DNA of 39,546 nt, from assembly GCA_937997635.1 (NCBI GenBank), contig CALLFA010000120.1, forward strand, positions 1-39,546, in the 5' to 3' direction. Numbering within the stretch: the stretch's first letter is position 1; every line of letters starts with the position of its first letter. Position numbers and translations under genes: made by a program. Below the pieces are notes generated by a model. It made no database searches. It saw only the letters and a list, made by a program, of their open reading frames with translations, and had not been told where the DNA came from. Of this stretch, positions 8,534-17,088 are shown one piece after another. This DNA comes from an uncultured Saprospiraceae bacterium. Lineage in GTDB: Bacteria > Bacteroidota > Bacteroidia > Chitinophagales > Saprospiraceae.

Positions 8534-8929
8534 ATGTGGAAAGAATTTAAAGAGTTTATATTTACTGGTAATGTTATCGATTTTGCGATAGCAGTCATTC
8601 TTGCAGGTGCTGTAGGTCTAGTCGTTACAGGATTTGTTAACGATATGATTATGCCTATTGTCGGTCATTTTGCAGGAGGAGCGGATTTTTCAAACCTCAA
8701 ATATGTATTGTCTGGAGCACAAGGTGTTGAAGGTTCTGAAGGGTATGTTGCAGAAAATGCAATCCGTTGGGGTGCTTGGATCAATGCTATTATCAACTTG
8801 TTGATAGTAGGGTTTGTCTTATTTATGCTTGGAAAAGCTAAAATCAAGTTTATGGGCGCTGCTCCAGATCCGGATCCGACTCCAGATCAAACATTACTTA
8901 CAGAGATCAGAGATGCTTTACAGAAGTAA
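8534..8929 (+). CDS. mscL: Large-conductance mechanosensitive channel MscL
   Basis: This is a 131-residue MscL, the tension-gated pore that releases solutes during hypo-osmotic shock. The N-terminal helix reads FKEFIFTGNVIDFAIAVILAGAVG, leading into TM1, which carries the FxxRGNVxDLAVAV-like family signature (Arg is replaced by Thr). A periplasmic loop follows (about 45-80), then TM2 (INAIINLLIVGFVLFML) and a charged C-terminal helix (LLTEIRDALQK) preceded by a DPDPTPD linker. Length is typical. A strong terminator follows 19 bp after the stop. Confidence 0.97.
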   Translation: MWKEFKEFIFTGNVIDFAIAVILAGAVGLVVTGFVNDMIMPIVGHFAGGADFSNLKYVLSGAQGVEGSEGYVAENAIRWGAWINAIINLLIVGFVLFMLGKAKIKFMGAAPDPDPTPDQTLLTEIRDALQK

Positions 8930-8948
8930 TCTGAATAAACCGAAAAAT

Positions 8949-8979
8949 AAGGCCTGCAATTTTTTGTAGGCCTTTTTTT
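8949..8979 (+). terminator. Rho-independent terminator of mscL
   Basis: AAGGCCTGCAA (8949-8959) pairs with TTGTAGGCCTT (8964-8974) through an 11-bp stem with one G-T wobble and a TTTT loop. A run of T to 8979 follows. Confidence 0.92.
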
Positions 8980-8984
8980 GTGCG

Positions 8985-9779
8985 TATACTTTTCCTATTG
9001 GCTCGTGGTATTTTGCTTGCGCCCTTTCAGGGCTAATGTTATAAATAGTTCTTTTACCAAGGGTTTTACCCTTGGCTATAGTCTGGCGCCCTTTCAGGGC
9101 TTTTGAGCTAAATACAATTAGTTGTTAACTCTTTTCAGCACGCAATACTCCATAGGGTATCCTCAACACGAGGAACATCGTCCCTATTGTAACGTTTCTA
9201 AGTCTTAAACTTTAGGTCGTCCCTTTGGGACTCCTAAACACAAACAACACAAGGCTAGGGCGATGCCCCAGCCTAATGATGATACCCCGTTGGGGTATTT
9301 TTTAGTATACGATCATCAATCATTTTTAAAAAGGAATCAATAACTAAATATGAATTAGATATTAACCCTTTTCCCTTTTTAATCTACAATACCCCAAAGG
9401 GGTATCATCAAAAGCGGCGTCCCTCGCTGTTGTAACTATTGTCTGGCGCCCTTTCAGGGCTTTCATACATTTTGTTTTAGTAAAAAAATCGAATTAAGAC
9501 GAAACATGTTTTTAGTTTACGATCATCAATCATATTTATTAAAAGAATCAATAAGCTAAACATTAATTAGCTGTTAACTCTTTTTAGCCTGCAATACCCC
9601 AAAGGGGTATCATCAATAGTGGGGGACATCGTCCCCCGCTGTTGCAATGTTTCGACGAGGAGTCCCAACGGGACGACCTTGTTATTTGCAAATTGTCTAA
9701 ACTCTAGGTCCGCGTTGGAGTATTTCTTTACTCAGTTAGATAATTCTCACCTATTTAAACCATTATAGTACAAATACTT
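8985..9779. repeat. Nest of palindromic intergenic repeats
   Basis: No gene lies here. I count about a dozen small palindromes of at least four families: GCCCTTTCAGGGC (9021, 9088, 9448); CCAAGGGTTTTACCCTTGG (9057-9075); ATACCCC-loop-GGGGTAT (9282-9298, 9389-9405, 9594-9610, and a decayed one at 9145-9160); and GTCCC-loop-GGGAC (9219-9231, 9662-9674). There is also GGCTAGGGC-GAT-GCCCCAGCC (9253-9273) and GGGGGAC-ATC-GTCCCCC (9621-9637). Larger direct repeats at 9114-9196, 9301-9440 and 9511-9656 share the order ATCATCAATCAT, TTAACTCTTTT, the ATACCCC palindrome and a GTCCC segment. Confidence 0.85.
9021..9100 (-). repeat. Paired-palindrome composite element, copy 2 (inverted)
   Basis: Read on the minus strand, this is the same three-hairpin order as 235-314: GCCCT-loop-AGGGC (9088-9100), CCAAGGG-loop-CCCTTGG (9057-9075), then GCCCT-loop-AGGGC (9021-9033). 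Spacers are similar, and the flanks TTTTGCTT and TTTTGAGC match those of copy 1. The central palindrome is perfect here and slightly decayed in copy 1. Confidence 0.85.
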
Positions 9780-9787
9780 TATTTTTG
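9780..9787 (+). promoter_or_regulatory. -7 box abutting the mce start codon
   Basis: TATTTTTG is a perfect TAnnTTTG box, followed by ATCC and then the ATG at 9792. With the usual distance from this box, transcription would begin at or within a few bases of the A of the ATG, giving a leaderless mRNA. No good -33 TTTG is visible; the nearest is TTTA at 9754. Confidence 0.55.
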
Positions 9788-9791
9788 ATCC

Positions 9792-10199
9792 ATGAGAAAA
9801 ATCGAACATATCGGTATTGCTGTAACAGATTTGGAGAAAAGCAATGCCCTTTTTTCAGCTCTCTTTAATGTGGATGGTCCATATAAGCAGGAAGAAGTCG
9901 AATCAGAATTTGTCAAAACTTCTTTTTTTAGAAGTGGTAATAATAAGATAGAACTGGTGCAAGGATTAAATGACGACAACGCTATTTCAAAGTTTATTAC
10001 CAAGCGAGGTGAAGGCCTTCATCACATAGCTTTTGATGTTGCCGACATTAAAAAAGAAATGGCAAGGTTAAAAGATGAAGGCTTTATTTTATTAAATGAA
10101 GAACCCAAAATAGGTGCAGATAATAAACTCGTTTGCTTTGTCCACCCTAAATCTGCAAACGGTGTTTTAATCGAACTTTGCCAAGAGATTCCTGCATAG
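9792..10199 (+). CDS. mce: Methylmalonyl-CoA epimerase
   Basis: This is a 135-residue vicinal-oxygen-chelate enzyme that interconverts the R and S forms of methylmalonyl-CoA, between succinyl-CoA and propionyl-CoA metabolism. The start IEHIGIAVTDLEKS (metal ligand His6), GEGLHHIAFDV (His77/His78) and the C-terminal GVLIELCQ (Glu128) match the metal-binding pattern of the family. Length is typical. Its stop overlaps the GTG of the next gene (TAGTG), so the two are probably translationally coupled. The methylmalonyl-CoA mutase genes are not in this window. Confidence 0.93.
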   Translation: MRKIEHIGIAVTDLEKSNALFSALFNVDGPYKQEEVESEFVKTSFFRSGNNKIELVQGLNDDNAISKFITKRGEGLHHIAFDVADIKKEMARLKDEGFILLNEEPKIGADNKLVCFVHPKSANGVLIELCQEIPA

Positions 10200-10966
10200 T
10201 GGATTTTACACTTGCAGAATATTTAATCATCATTTTCGGAAGTTTCATTGCTGGGTGTATCAATACGCTTGCCGGTAGTGGCTCTGCCATTACATTAGCG
10301 ATCCTGACTGAAGTGATGGGTCTTCCTGGCAATTTAGCTAATGGGTCTAATCGTGTTGGTGTGGTTGCACAAGGCAGCACGACCAGCTACGTTTTTTATA
10401 AAAATGGAAAGCTGGACTTTAAAGAAAGTGGCCCAATTATTTTATTGATTTTTATAGGCGCACTTTTTGGTGTGTATGTTGCCACTCAAATTTCCAACGA
10501 CCAATTTAGGGAAGTATTTAAATATTTGATGATCGCTATGTTGTTAATCATTCTCATTCGTCCAAAGAGATGGTTGATCGATAATAATGTTGCTATTGTA
10601 AAACCAACGTTACTAACAGCGCCACTATTTATTGCATTAGGATTTTATGGTGGTTTTATTCAAATGGGTATGGGTGTATTTTGTCTCGCCCTATTTGTTT
10701 TAGTATCCAAATACGACATCATCTCTGCCAATGCCCTCAAAGCGTTTGCTGTATTTTTTTATTCCATATTTGTCATAGCAATTTTTCAATATAAAGGATT
10801 GATTGATTGGAAAGCTGGGAGTCTACTTGCCGTTGGACAAATGATAGGTGGTTATTTTACTGCACAATTTGCGTCCAAATATAAAAGCGCTGACGTATGG
10901 GCCTATCGTGTTTTAGTAGTCATCGTTATCCTTGTTATCTTGAGGCTTTTTGGCGTATTTAACTAA
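10199..10966 (+). CDS. TauE/SafE-family permease
   Basis: This is a 255-residue membrane protein with about eight hydrophobic segments in two related halves. The first half opens with FGSFIAGCINTLAGSGSAITLAIL, the glycine-rich opening segment of TauE/SafE anion permeases (sulfite, sulfoacetate or related exporters). The second half repeats the theme with FYGGFIQMGMGVFCLALFVL. I choose the GTG at 10199, which overlaps the mce stop, giving MDFTLAEYL. A TTG at 10178 would place eight unlikely polar residues (MPRDSCIV) inside mce. The substrate is unknown; coupling to mce may be incidental. Confidence 0.85.
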   Translation: MDFTLAEYLIIIFGSFIAGCINTLAGSGSAITLAILTEVMGLPGNLANGSNRVGVVAQGSTTSYVFYKNGKLDFKESGPIILLIFIGALFGVYVATQISNDQFREVFKYLMIAMLLIILIRPKRWLIDNNVAIVKPTLLTAPLFIALGFYGGFIQMGMGVFCLALFVLVSKYDIISANALKAFAVFFYSIFVIAIFQYKGLIDWKAGSLLAVGQMIGGYFTAQFASKYKSADVWAYRVLVVIVILVILRLFGVFN

Positions 10967-10993
10967 AATTAATTATTAAATATTAAGTCCTAT

Positions 10994-11009
10994 ATGTCTT
11001 AATAGACAT
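10994..11009. promoter_or_regulatory. Small palindrome upstream of the GH74-like gene
   Basis: ATGTCT-TAAT-AGACAT lies 28 bp after the permease stop and 52 bp before the GH74-like start. It could be an operator or a weak hairpin; it has no T tract, so it is not a standard terminator. A near-consensus -7 box TACCTTTA follows at 11032-11039. Confidence 0.35.
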
Positions 11010-11061
11010 TTAGTTATCTATAAATTCATTTTACCTTTAATATTCTTCAAACAAGAAAACA

Positions 11062-14043
11062 TTGAATAGACATACTCTTTTATTACTACTGATCAGTTTT
11101 GCTTTTAATCTCTACGGCCAAGAAGAAGATTATACCTGGAAGAATGTGCCCATTGGTGGTGGCGGCTACATTACAGGGATGAAAATTCATCCTTTAGATG
11201 CTACAAAGCGTTATTATCGTACAGATGTCGGTGGAGCATACAGATGGAATGAATTGTCTGGCAGGATGGAACAACTTATTTTTTTAGACAATAGCGATTT
11301 GTATTCTGTGGCAGGAATTGCTTTACATCCTACAAATACAAACATTCTATACTTAGCTGTCGGTCGAAAATGCGGTCCAAATAGATCAGCCATTTTATAT
11401 TCCAATGATGGTGGCGCCACGATGCAAGAATTGAATATTCCAGGAGGAATACCATTTCATTTTGCAGCAAATGGTGGTCGTAACTGCAATACTTCGAACG
11501 ACGATAATGCACCCAATTCAGAAGATAAAGACAGACAGGGTACGCCATTGTCTATTAATCCACACAACACAAATGAATTATTTATAGGCTCTAGAGAAAC
11601 AGGTCTATTTATTTTACAACTAAATGATCTCAACCTTACGTCTATTTCAAATAATCAAATACCGCACAATACGACTCAATACAGTATTCGATCTGTTGTA
11701 TTCCATCCAACTCAACCGTATGTATATATTGCTTATACCAATTTCGGTTTATTTGTTGGAGATTTAAATGCCGGTACATTTTATCAAGCTGATCCCCTAA
11801 ATCAATTTCCACAATTAAAAAAAGCGATAGATATTTCAATTTCAAAAAATGCAGATTACATGTTATTGGCGTGTAAAACGGATGGCATATTAAAAGCGAC
11901 GTTACAAAATCCTGCAAGCCCTCAACTGGAAGTTCTTACAGGATACAATACCCCTCATGATGAAGGTTACTTAACTGTTGATTGCAGTCCTCATAACAAT
12001 GATGTAGCAGTCACTGTTGTTGCAGATTGGAATCACATTAACGAATTTCAAGTGACAACTAACGCAGGTAATAATTGGAATCAAATATCAGGTAGCGTTC
12101 CTAATGGAAATAATATTTTTCCTTGGAGGTCTGAAACTTTTGCATCACATGTGTCTCAAATCGCATTTTCACCATCAGATCCGACAGAACTGCATTATAC
12201 AAGTTGGTTTAGTACGTTTCAGTGCAACAACTTTTCCGTAAATGGTGGCAATGTATGGCACAATTTTGAATCAAAGGGACATGAAGAAATAGTTCCAACA
12301 GAAATTGTGGCTTTTCCAAAAAATACAGAAAACTATTTTTTAATGGTTGGCTCAGGAGATCACACTGGATTTATATTCGATGATTCAATTGAGGATGAAG
12401 ATGCATTTGCAACATTTGACATTAGTGATCATGCACCTCCTTTGAATGGTCTTAAGAAATCTGGCAGTATGGATTTTTGTGAGAGTGACCCTGACAATCT
12501 CATTGTATGTGTGCCAAGAGAATGGACAGCAAGTGATGCTGGAGTCCTTAAATCAAATGATGGTGGATTGAGCTGGGATTTATTGCCAGATTATCAGCTC
12601 TCATATGAAAAGTCTCTTATCGCCATGTCAAGTACTGATCCAGATAACATCATATTCCTAAATAATACGAATATGATGTTTACCAAAGACGGTGGTCAAA
12701 ATATAAATGATGCTTCAGGTAGTAATGCATTATCAAACGATTGTACTATTCCTTTTTCTATCAGTTGTAATGGTCCTTCGAATTTATCTGGCAATAATGT
12801 GAATTCGAGTGTTTTTGCTGCTTTTCGAAATGTGACAGCAGATATCAATTTGGGATGTGTCTTTTATTATTACGATTGGGATGGCACTTTTAATATAAGT
12901 ACCGATGGTGGAGAAAACTGGTGTATCATGAATGACAACACACTGCCTGAAAGTAATAACCCTTGGGAAAAAACGCGTTTAATTAGCATTTCAGGTCATC
13001 CTGGTCATTTGTGGATAAACATTAATAAAGTATTGTGGCATTCTACTAATGGTGGACGAACTTGGACAAATTACACGAGCCAACACAGTGTGAACAGTGT
13101 CTATGCATTATCCTTCGGTAAAGGCTTCACTAACGCCTATCCTGCATTGTACATTTATGGGAATATAGACGGCAACAACACCAGATTTGTTTACCGATCT
13201 GACGATGCTGGACTGTCATGGATTAAAGTTACCAATCATCAGGAGAAAGAACTCTGGGGTGATATCAAGATGATAGCAGGAGATAGAAATATAGCGGGAA
13301 GAGTATATGCAACTGTTAGCGGTCAGGGTGTTGTTTTTGGAGAAGCAATGACAATCGAACCTGAAATATGTGATAATGCTGAGAAAACAATTGAAGGAGA
13401 ATTTAATCAGATTAATACGCCAAGTATACCAAGTTGGAGAGCACATGAAGGAGGCGGTGCTACAATGAACTCCTTCATTAATCAATGGACAAAAGCAGTG
13501 TTGGAGATAACAGCACCAGGCACCTTTAATTATGATTTACAATTGTGGCAAGATGACTTGACGATGGAAGCGGATAAATTATATGTTATAGAAACAGATT
13601 TGAGAGCAGACGATACTCGTCCTGTGACACTTAAATTGAGAAATAAATCAAACGGAACAACCTACTTTGAAAAGGATGTGGAAGTCATTTCTGATGCAAA
13701 AGAAATGGCCTTCATTTTCAGGAGCCCTGTTGCAGACAATGACCTGCGATTAACCTTACAAGTCGGAGGTCATCCTGAAACAGTATACATTGACCACATT
13801 AGATTCAGAGGGTTTTGCGAAGAGGATGCTGAGTTGTTGGATTGCATAGATCAATTGACCATAGCTGATGAGTTGACAGATTCAGATTTATTTAAGGTCA
13901 ATGAGACCATAGAGTCAACAGCCCTAATTTCTAATGACAGCCAGGTTGGCTATGAGGCAGGAGTTAATATTTTATTACAATCAGAATTTGAAGTTGAACA
14001 AGGGGTTATATTTGTTGCTGATATTAAATCTTGCAACAATTAA
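11062..14043 (+). CDS. Secreted GH74-like beta-propeller protein with carbohydrate-binding and sorting domains
   Basis: The protein has 993 residues and starts at a TTG, because no ATG precedes the signal peptide (LLLLLISFAFNLYGQ). The N-terminal propeller has GGGGYITGM and YYRTDVGGAYRW, closely matching GH74 xyloglucanases and placing a conserved Asp at residue 55. A second GH74-like segment, SGDHTGFIFDD, places Asp433 where the family has its other catalytic Asp. Asp-box motifs such as SNDGGLSWDLL, STDGGENW and STNGGRTW are scattered through it. A CBM4/9-like beta-sandwich follows (about 770-925), then a C-terminal domain (about 935-993) shared with the GH9 protein. The substrate is probably xyloglucan or a related beta-glucan; the sequence is divergent, so specificity is uncertain. 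Confidence 0.8.
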   Translation: MNRHTLLLLLISFAFNLYGQEEDYTWKNVPIGGGGYITGMKIHPLDATKRYYRTDVGGAYRWNELSGRMEQLIFLDNSDLYSVAGIALHPTNTNILYLAVGRKCGPNRSAILYSNDGGATMQELNIPGGIPFHFAANGGRNCNTSNDDNAPNSEDKDRQGTPLSINPHNTNELFIGSRETGLFILQLNDLNLTSISNNQIPHNTTQYSIRSVVFHPTQPYVYIAYTNFGLFVGDLNAGTFYQADPLNQFPQLKKAIDISISKNADYMLLACKTDGILKATLQNPASPQLEVLTGYNTPHDEGYLTVDCSPHNNDVAVTVVADWNHINEFQVTTNAGNNWNQISGSVPNGNNIFPWRSETFASHVSQIAFSPSDPTELHYTSWFSTFQCNNFSVNGGNVWHNFESKGHEEIVPTEIVAFPKNTENYFLMVGSGDHTGFIFDDSIEDEDAFATFDISDHAPPLNGLKKSGSMDFCESDPDNLIVCVPREWTASDAGVLKSNDGGLSWDLLPDYQLSYEKSLIAMSSTDPDNIIFLNNTNMMFTKDGGQNINDASGSNALSNDCTIPFSISCNGPSNLSGNNVNSSVFAAFRNVTADINLGCVFYYYDWDGTFNISTDGGENWCIMNDNTLPESNNPWEKTRLISISGHPGHLWININKVLWHSTNGGRTWTNYTSQHSVNSVYALSFGKGFTNAYPALYIYGNIDGNNTRFVYRSDDAGLSWIKVTNHQEKELWGDIKMIAGDRNIAGRVYATVSGQGVVFGEAMTIEPEICDNAEKTIEGEFNQINTPSIPSWRAHEGGGATMNSFINQWTKAVLEITAPGTFNYDLQLWQDDLTMEADKLYVIETDLRADDTRPVTLKLRNKSNGTTYFEKDVEVISDAKEMAFIFRSPVADNDLRLTLQVGGHPETVYIDHIRFRGFCEEDAELLDCIDQLTIADELTDSDLFKVNETIESTALISNDSQVGYEAGVNILLQSEFEVEQGVIFVADIKSCNN

Positions 14044-14054
14044 GCAACCTTAAC

Positions 14055-14684
14055 ATGAAAGCCAGACAAATTGATCACATTGTTCTTGCAGTTCCCAACC
14101 TAGAACAAGCAACACGAGATTTCAAAGACAAGTACAATTTAGAATTGGTGTATGGGGGCAAGCATGAGTCCTTTGGTACACACAATGCATTATTAAATCT
14201 GGGCAATGGCTGTTATCTAGAAGTGTTGGCACCAGATCTTGACAACACAACATATCAAGGCAAGAGGTGGATGGGAGCAGACTTATCACAAAAGCCAGTA
14301 GTGTGTCGTTGGGCACTAAAATCCAATGATCTTACTAAGGACCAGAAAGCGTTACAAAAAATTAACCCAGAATACGGCAGCATTATCGAAGGAAGTCGTC
14401 AGAAAACTGATGGCAGCACCTTGCGTTGGCAGATGATTAGGCCATTGTCGAGTCCACTTGTAGATATTGCCCCATTTATGGTAGATTGGAAAGATTCTGA
14501 TTCACATCCAACAGATAGTCTTCCAGAGGAATGTCAACTTGTGTCAATAGAATTTGCTGATCCCAAGGTAGAACAGATGCAGGGCTTGTTCAATGAATTG
14601 GGTTTGGATGATTTAGTTCACTCTGAAGATGAACCTCGGATTAGTATACGGTTACAAACGAATAACGGAACCGTAATGTTCTAA
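14055..14684 (+). CDS. VOC/glyoxalase-like protein
   Basis: This is a 209-residue protein of the glyoxalase-like (VOC) type. The opening IDHIVLAVPNLEQATRDFKDKYNLE is a clear VOC half-module with the usual His ligand, followed by LLNLGNGCYLEVLAPD with the Glu of the first half. The second half is more divergent. I start at the ATG at 14055, 11 bp after the GH74-like stop; a TTG at 14031 inside that gene would add eight unconserved residues. It probably rides on the same transcript. The reaction is unknown. Confidence 0.82.
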   Translation: MKARQIDHIVLAVPNLEQATRDFKDKYNLELVYGGKHESFGTHNALLNLGNGCYLEVLAPDLDNTTYQGKRWMGADLSQKPVVCRWALKSNDLTKDQKALQKINPEYGSIIEGSRQKTDGSTLRWQMIRPLSSPLVDIAPFMVDWKDSDSHPTDSLPEECQLVSIEFADPKVEQMQGLFNELGLDDLVHSEDEPRISIRLQTNNGTVMF

Positions 14685-14687
14685 CAC

Positions 14688-14757
14688 CTAGCTCCTAGCT
14701 CCTAGCTCCTTACCCCTAATTCCTAGCCCTTAGCCCCTAGCTCGCAGCTTCTTGCTC
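14688..14757. repeat. Phased heptamer array (CTAGCTC) between convergent genes
   Basis: Ten heptamers run in unbroken 7-bp phase. The first three are exact CTAGCTC, followed by variants such as CTTACCC, CTAATTC, CTAGCCC, TTAGCCC, CTAGCTC, GCAGCTT and CTTGCTC. The next CTA (14758-14760) is the stop codon of the opposing gene, so the array starts 3 bp after one stop and ends at the other. A related array in opposite orientation lies at 25762-25817. Confidence 0.9.
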
Positions 14758-15855
14758 CTAAAAAATAATAAACTTCCCATTCTCATACACCTTCTCCCCA
14801 TCAGCATAAATACTCCCACCATCAGACATATCCGTAATCATATCCCAGTGAATGGCTGATTGGTTTTTACCTCCGTTCTGCTTATACGATTGGCCAACGG
14901 CCATATGAATAGTGCCTCCAATCTTTTCATCAAATAAAATGTTCTTTGTTGCTTGCTGTATGTTATAATTTGTTCCAATAGCCACTTCTCCAAAATAATT
15001 AGCTCCTTCTATTTGAAAGACCTGGTCCAAAATATCTTTGCCAGTTATGGCATCCCACTTAACAACCTCACCATTCTCCACCCATAAGGTGATTCCAGAT
15101 ACTTCCTTACCCATATAGATGCTTGGGTAATTAAAGTGGACCATACCATTTACACTATTTTCAATTGGTGCTGTATAGACTTCTCCAGATGGCATATTGG
15201 TCTGGCCATCAGAATTGATCCATATTCTGTCTTTGACTCTGAAGCTAATATCGGTGTCTTTACAGACATAGCGAATGACATCTTGCTTGTTTAGGAAATC
15301 GACTATTTGCTGTTGGTTCTTTCTTATGGCTAGCCAACTATCTTCTGGCTTATCATCATATAAGTGACAGGCATTAAAGACGAATTCGCTGTACTCTTCC
15401 AAAGACATGCCTGCCTCTTGAGCACTTGCCTGTGTGGGATATTGGCAAAGTGAACGTTTCAATTCTCTGGTTGCTGTGCGCTCAAAATAACTTGCCATTA
15501 TTGGCCGCATCGCTTTTGACCGCTTACTTCTAGAGTCTGCATTGACATTTTGATCTTCTCTCAAATTGTACGGAGCGCGGATAGCCAAATAAGCATTAAA
15601 CTCTTCCATTGCCTTTTTAAACAAAATAGGTTCGTACTCCAATTGGTCGTCTGATGCGTTGTTTAGAAAAATGCTGTTCTTACCACTAAATGAAAGATCC
15701 GTTTCGACATGCGCACCACGTTTAATGGCAGCTCGATAGACTTCTCTGACCAATGGTTCTGCTAGTATAGATGTACGGATCAAAAGCTTGTCACCAGCTT
15801 TAATTTCTAAGCAGTAATCGACCAACAGTTCTGCGTATTTTTTAAGAATTTCCAT
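14758..15855 (-). CDS. M29-family metallo-aminopeptidase
   Basis: This is a 365-residue cytoplasmic aminopeptidase of the M29 family (thermophilic aminopeptidase type, AmpS/AmpT/PepS), which removes N-terminal residues from peptides. The N-terminal domain has YAELLVDYCLEIKAGDKLLIRT, typical of the family. Metal-site residues cluster at the C-terminus: IHMAVGQSY, with His and Tyr seven residues apart as in the family, and IHWDM (HxD). The loop between them is shorter than in the thermophile enzymes. There is no signal peptide. It follows hflX by 15 bp on the same strand and probably shares its transcript. Confidence 0.9.
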   Translation of the reverse strand: MEILKKYAELLVDYCLEIKAGDKLLIRTSILAEPLVREVYRAAIKRGAHVETDLSFSGKNSIFLNNASDDQLEYEPILFKKAMEEFNAYLAIRAPYNLREDQNVNADSRSKRSKAMRPIMASYFERTATRELKRSLCQYPTQASAQEAGMSLEEYSEFVFNACHLYDDKPEDSWLAIRKNQQQIVDFLNKQDVIRYVCKDTDISFRVKDRIWINSDGQTNMPSGEVYTAPIENSVNGMVHFNYPSIYMGKEVSGITLWVENGEVVKWDAITGKDILDQVFQIEGANYFGEVAIGTNYNIQQATKNILFDEKIGGTIHMAVGQSYKQNGGKNQSAIHWDMITDMSDGGSIYADGEKVYENGKFIIF

Positions 15856-15870
15856 TTTTATAAATGTGGT

Positions 15871-17085
15871 TTACCAATGTTTTGATTGATATGGATATCT
15901 GACACCGTATTGATTTTCAATCATTGTCGTTAGTGTTTCTCTTAGTTGGTCCAAGTTTTCTTTTTTCAATGCAGAGATAAAAATGGTTTTATGCTGATGA
16001 TGAATGTTTTGTAGATTTTCTTTCAATTCTGCAAGTATCTGCTCTTTATCTTCTGTTTCTATCAAATCGTCAAAGTATCTTTCTTTGTATAAATCAATTT
16101 TATTGAAAATCAGCAATGTTGGTTTATCCAAGACCTTAAGATCTGTCAGCGTTTGAGTTACCGTTGCTAAATGATCTTCGTATTTGGGATGTGCGATGTC
16201 CACCACATGAAGTAAAATGTCACTCTCTCTTACTTCATCTAATGTGGACTTAAAACTTTCAACCAAGTGGTGCGGTAATTTTCGAATAAACCCAACAGTA
16301 TCTGATAAAAGAAAAGGCATACGACCAAATACCACTTTACGAACAGTCGTATCCAGTGTCGCAAACAATTTATTTTCTGCAAAAACATCAGATTTACTCA
16401 ATGTATTCATTAATGTAGATTTGCCTACATTGGTATATCCCACTAGTGAAACACGAATCATTTGGCCACGATTCTTCCGCTGTGTTTCATTTTGTTTGTC
16501 AATTTTCTCTAGCTTTTTCTTGAGCAAAGAAATTTTATCTCTGATGATCCGCCTATCCGTTTCAATCTCCATCTCACCTGGCCCACGCATTCCAATACCA
16601 CCACGTTGTCTTTCCAAGTGAGTCCATAATCCTCTCAGTCTTGGAAGCAAGTATTGCATTTGTGCTAATTCCACTTGTGTTTTTGCTTGAGCTGATTGCG
16701 CACGACTTGCGAAGATGTCAAGGATTAATGTGCTCCGATCAATGATCTTTCTTTTCAAGTGCTCTTCTAAAATACTCGTTTGTTTACCTGTAAGATCGTC
16801 ATCAAAAATAATGAGATCGATGTCATGGTTTTCAACATACTCGATGACTTCTTCTAATTTACCTTTACCGATGAATGTCCGTTTATCTGGATGTTGCAAC
16901 TTTTGTGTATACCGCTTGACGGTGACAGCTCCTGCCGTCATGGCGAGAAATTCCAGTTCATCCATATACTCTTTGACCTGCTCCTCCGTATTGCTTTTCT
17001 GAATAAGCCCAATCAAGATTGCATTCTCTTGCTTTTTCTTAAGACCAGACTTTTTCTGTTTGCTTACTTGCCAATTATCACTCAT
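15871..17085 (-). CDS. hflX: Ribosome-associated GTPase HflX
   Basis: This is a 404-residue GTPase that splits stalled ribosomes and is linked to stress recovery. The N-terminal nucleotide-binding-like domain contains KRTFIGKGKLEEV and LIIFDDDLTGKQ. The linker has the glycine-rich signature RGGIGMRGPGEMEIETDRR. The G domain has Walker A GYTNVGKST, switch and G3 segments ATLDTT and DTVGFIRKLP, and NKID. Length is normal. The gene begins 3 bp after the stop of the EnvC-like gene, so it belongs to the same minus-strand run. Confidence 0.97.
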   Translation of the reverse strand: MSDNWQVSKQKKSGLKKKQENAILIGLIQKSNTEEQVKEYMDELEFLAMTAGAVTVKRYTQKLQHPDKRTFIGKGKLEEVIEYVENHDIDLIIFDDDLTGKQTSILEEHLKRKIIDRSTLILDIFASRAQSAQAKTQVELAQMQYLLPRLRGLWTHLERQRGGIGMRGPGEMEIETDRRIIRDKISLLKKKLEKIDKQNETQRKNRGQMIRVSLVGYTNVGKSTLMNTLSKSDVFAENKLFATLDTTVRKVVFGRMPFLLSDTVGFIRKLPHHLVESFKSTLDEVRESDILLHVVDIAHPKYEDHLATVTQTLTDLKVLDKPTLLIFNKIDLYKERYFDDLIETEDKEQILAELKENLQNIHHQHKTIFISALKKENLDQLRETLTTMIENQYGVRYPYQSKHW

Positions 17086-17088
17086 TTA

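Noticed and set aside
235..9674. CRISPR array interpretation of the clustered palindromes
   Set aside because: The repeats belong to different families, spacing is irregular, there are no unique spacers of constant length and no cas genes are in the window.
14688..14757. Heptamer array as a CRISPR or coding repeat
   Set aside because: The 7-bp period is far too short for CRISPR, and the array lies outside both flanking genes except for the shared stop codon.
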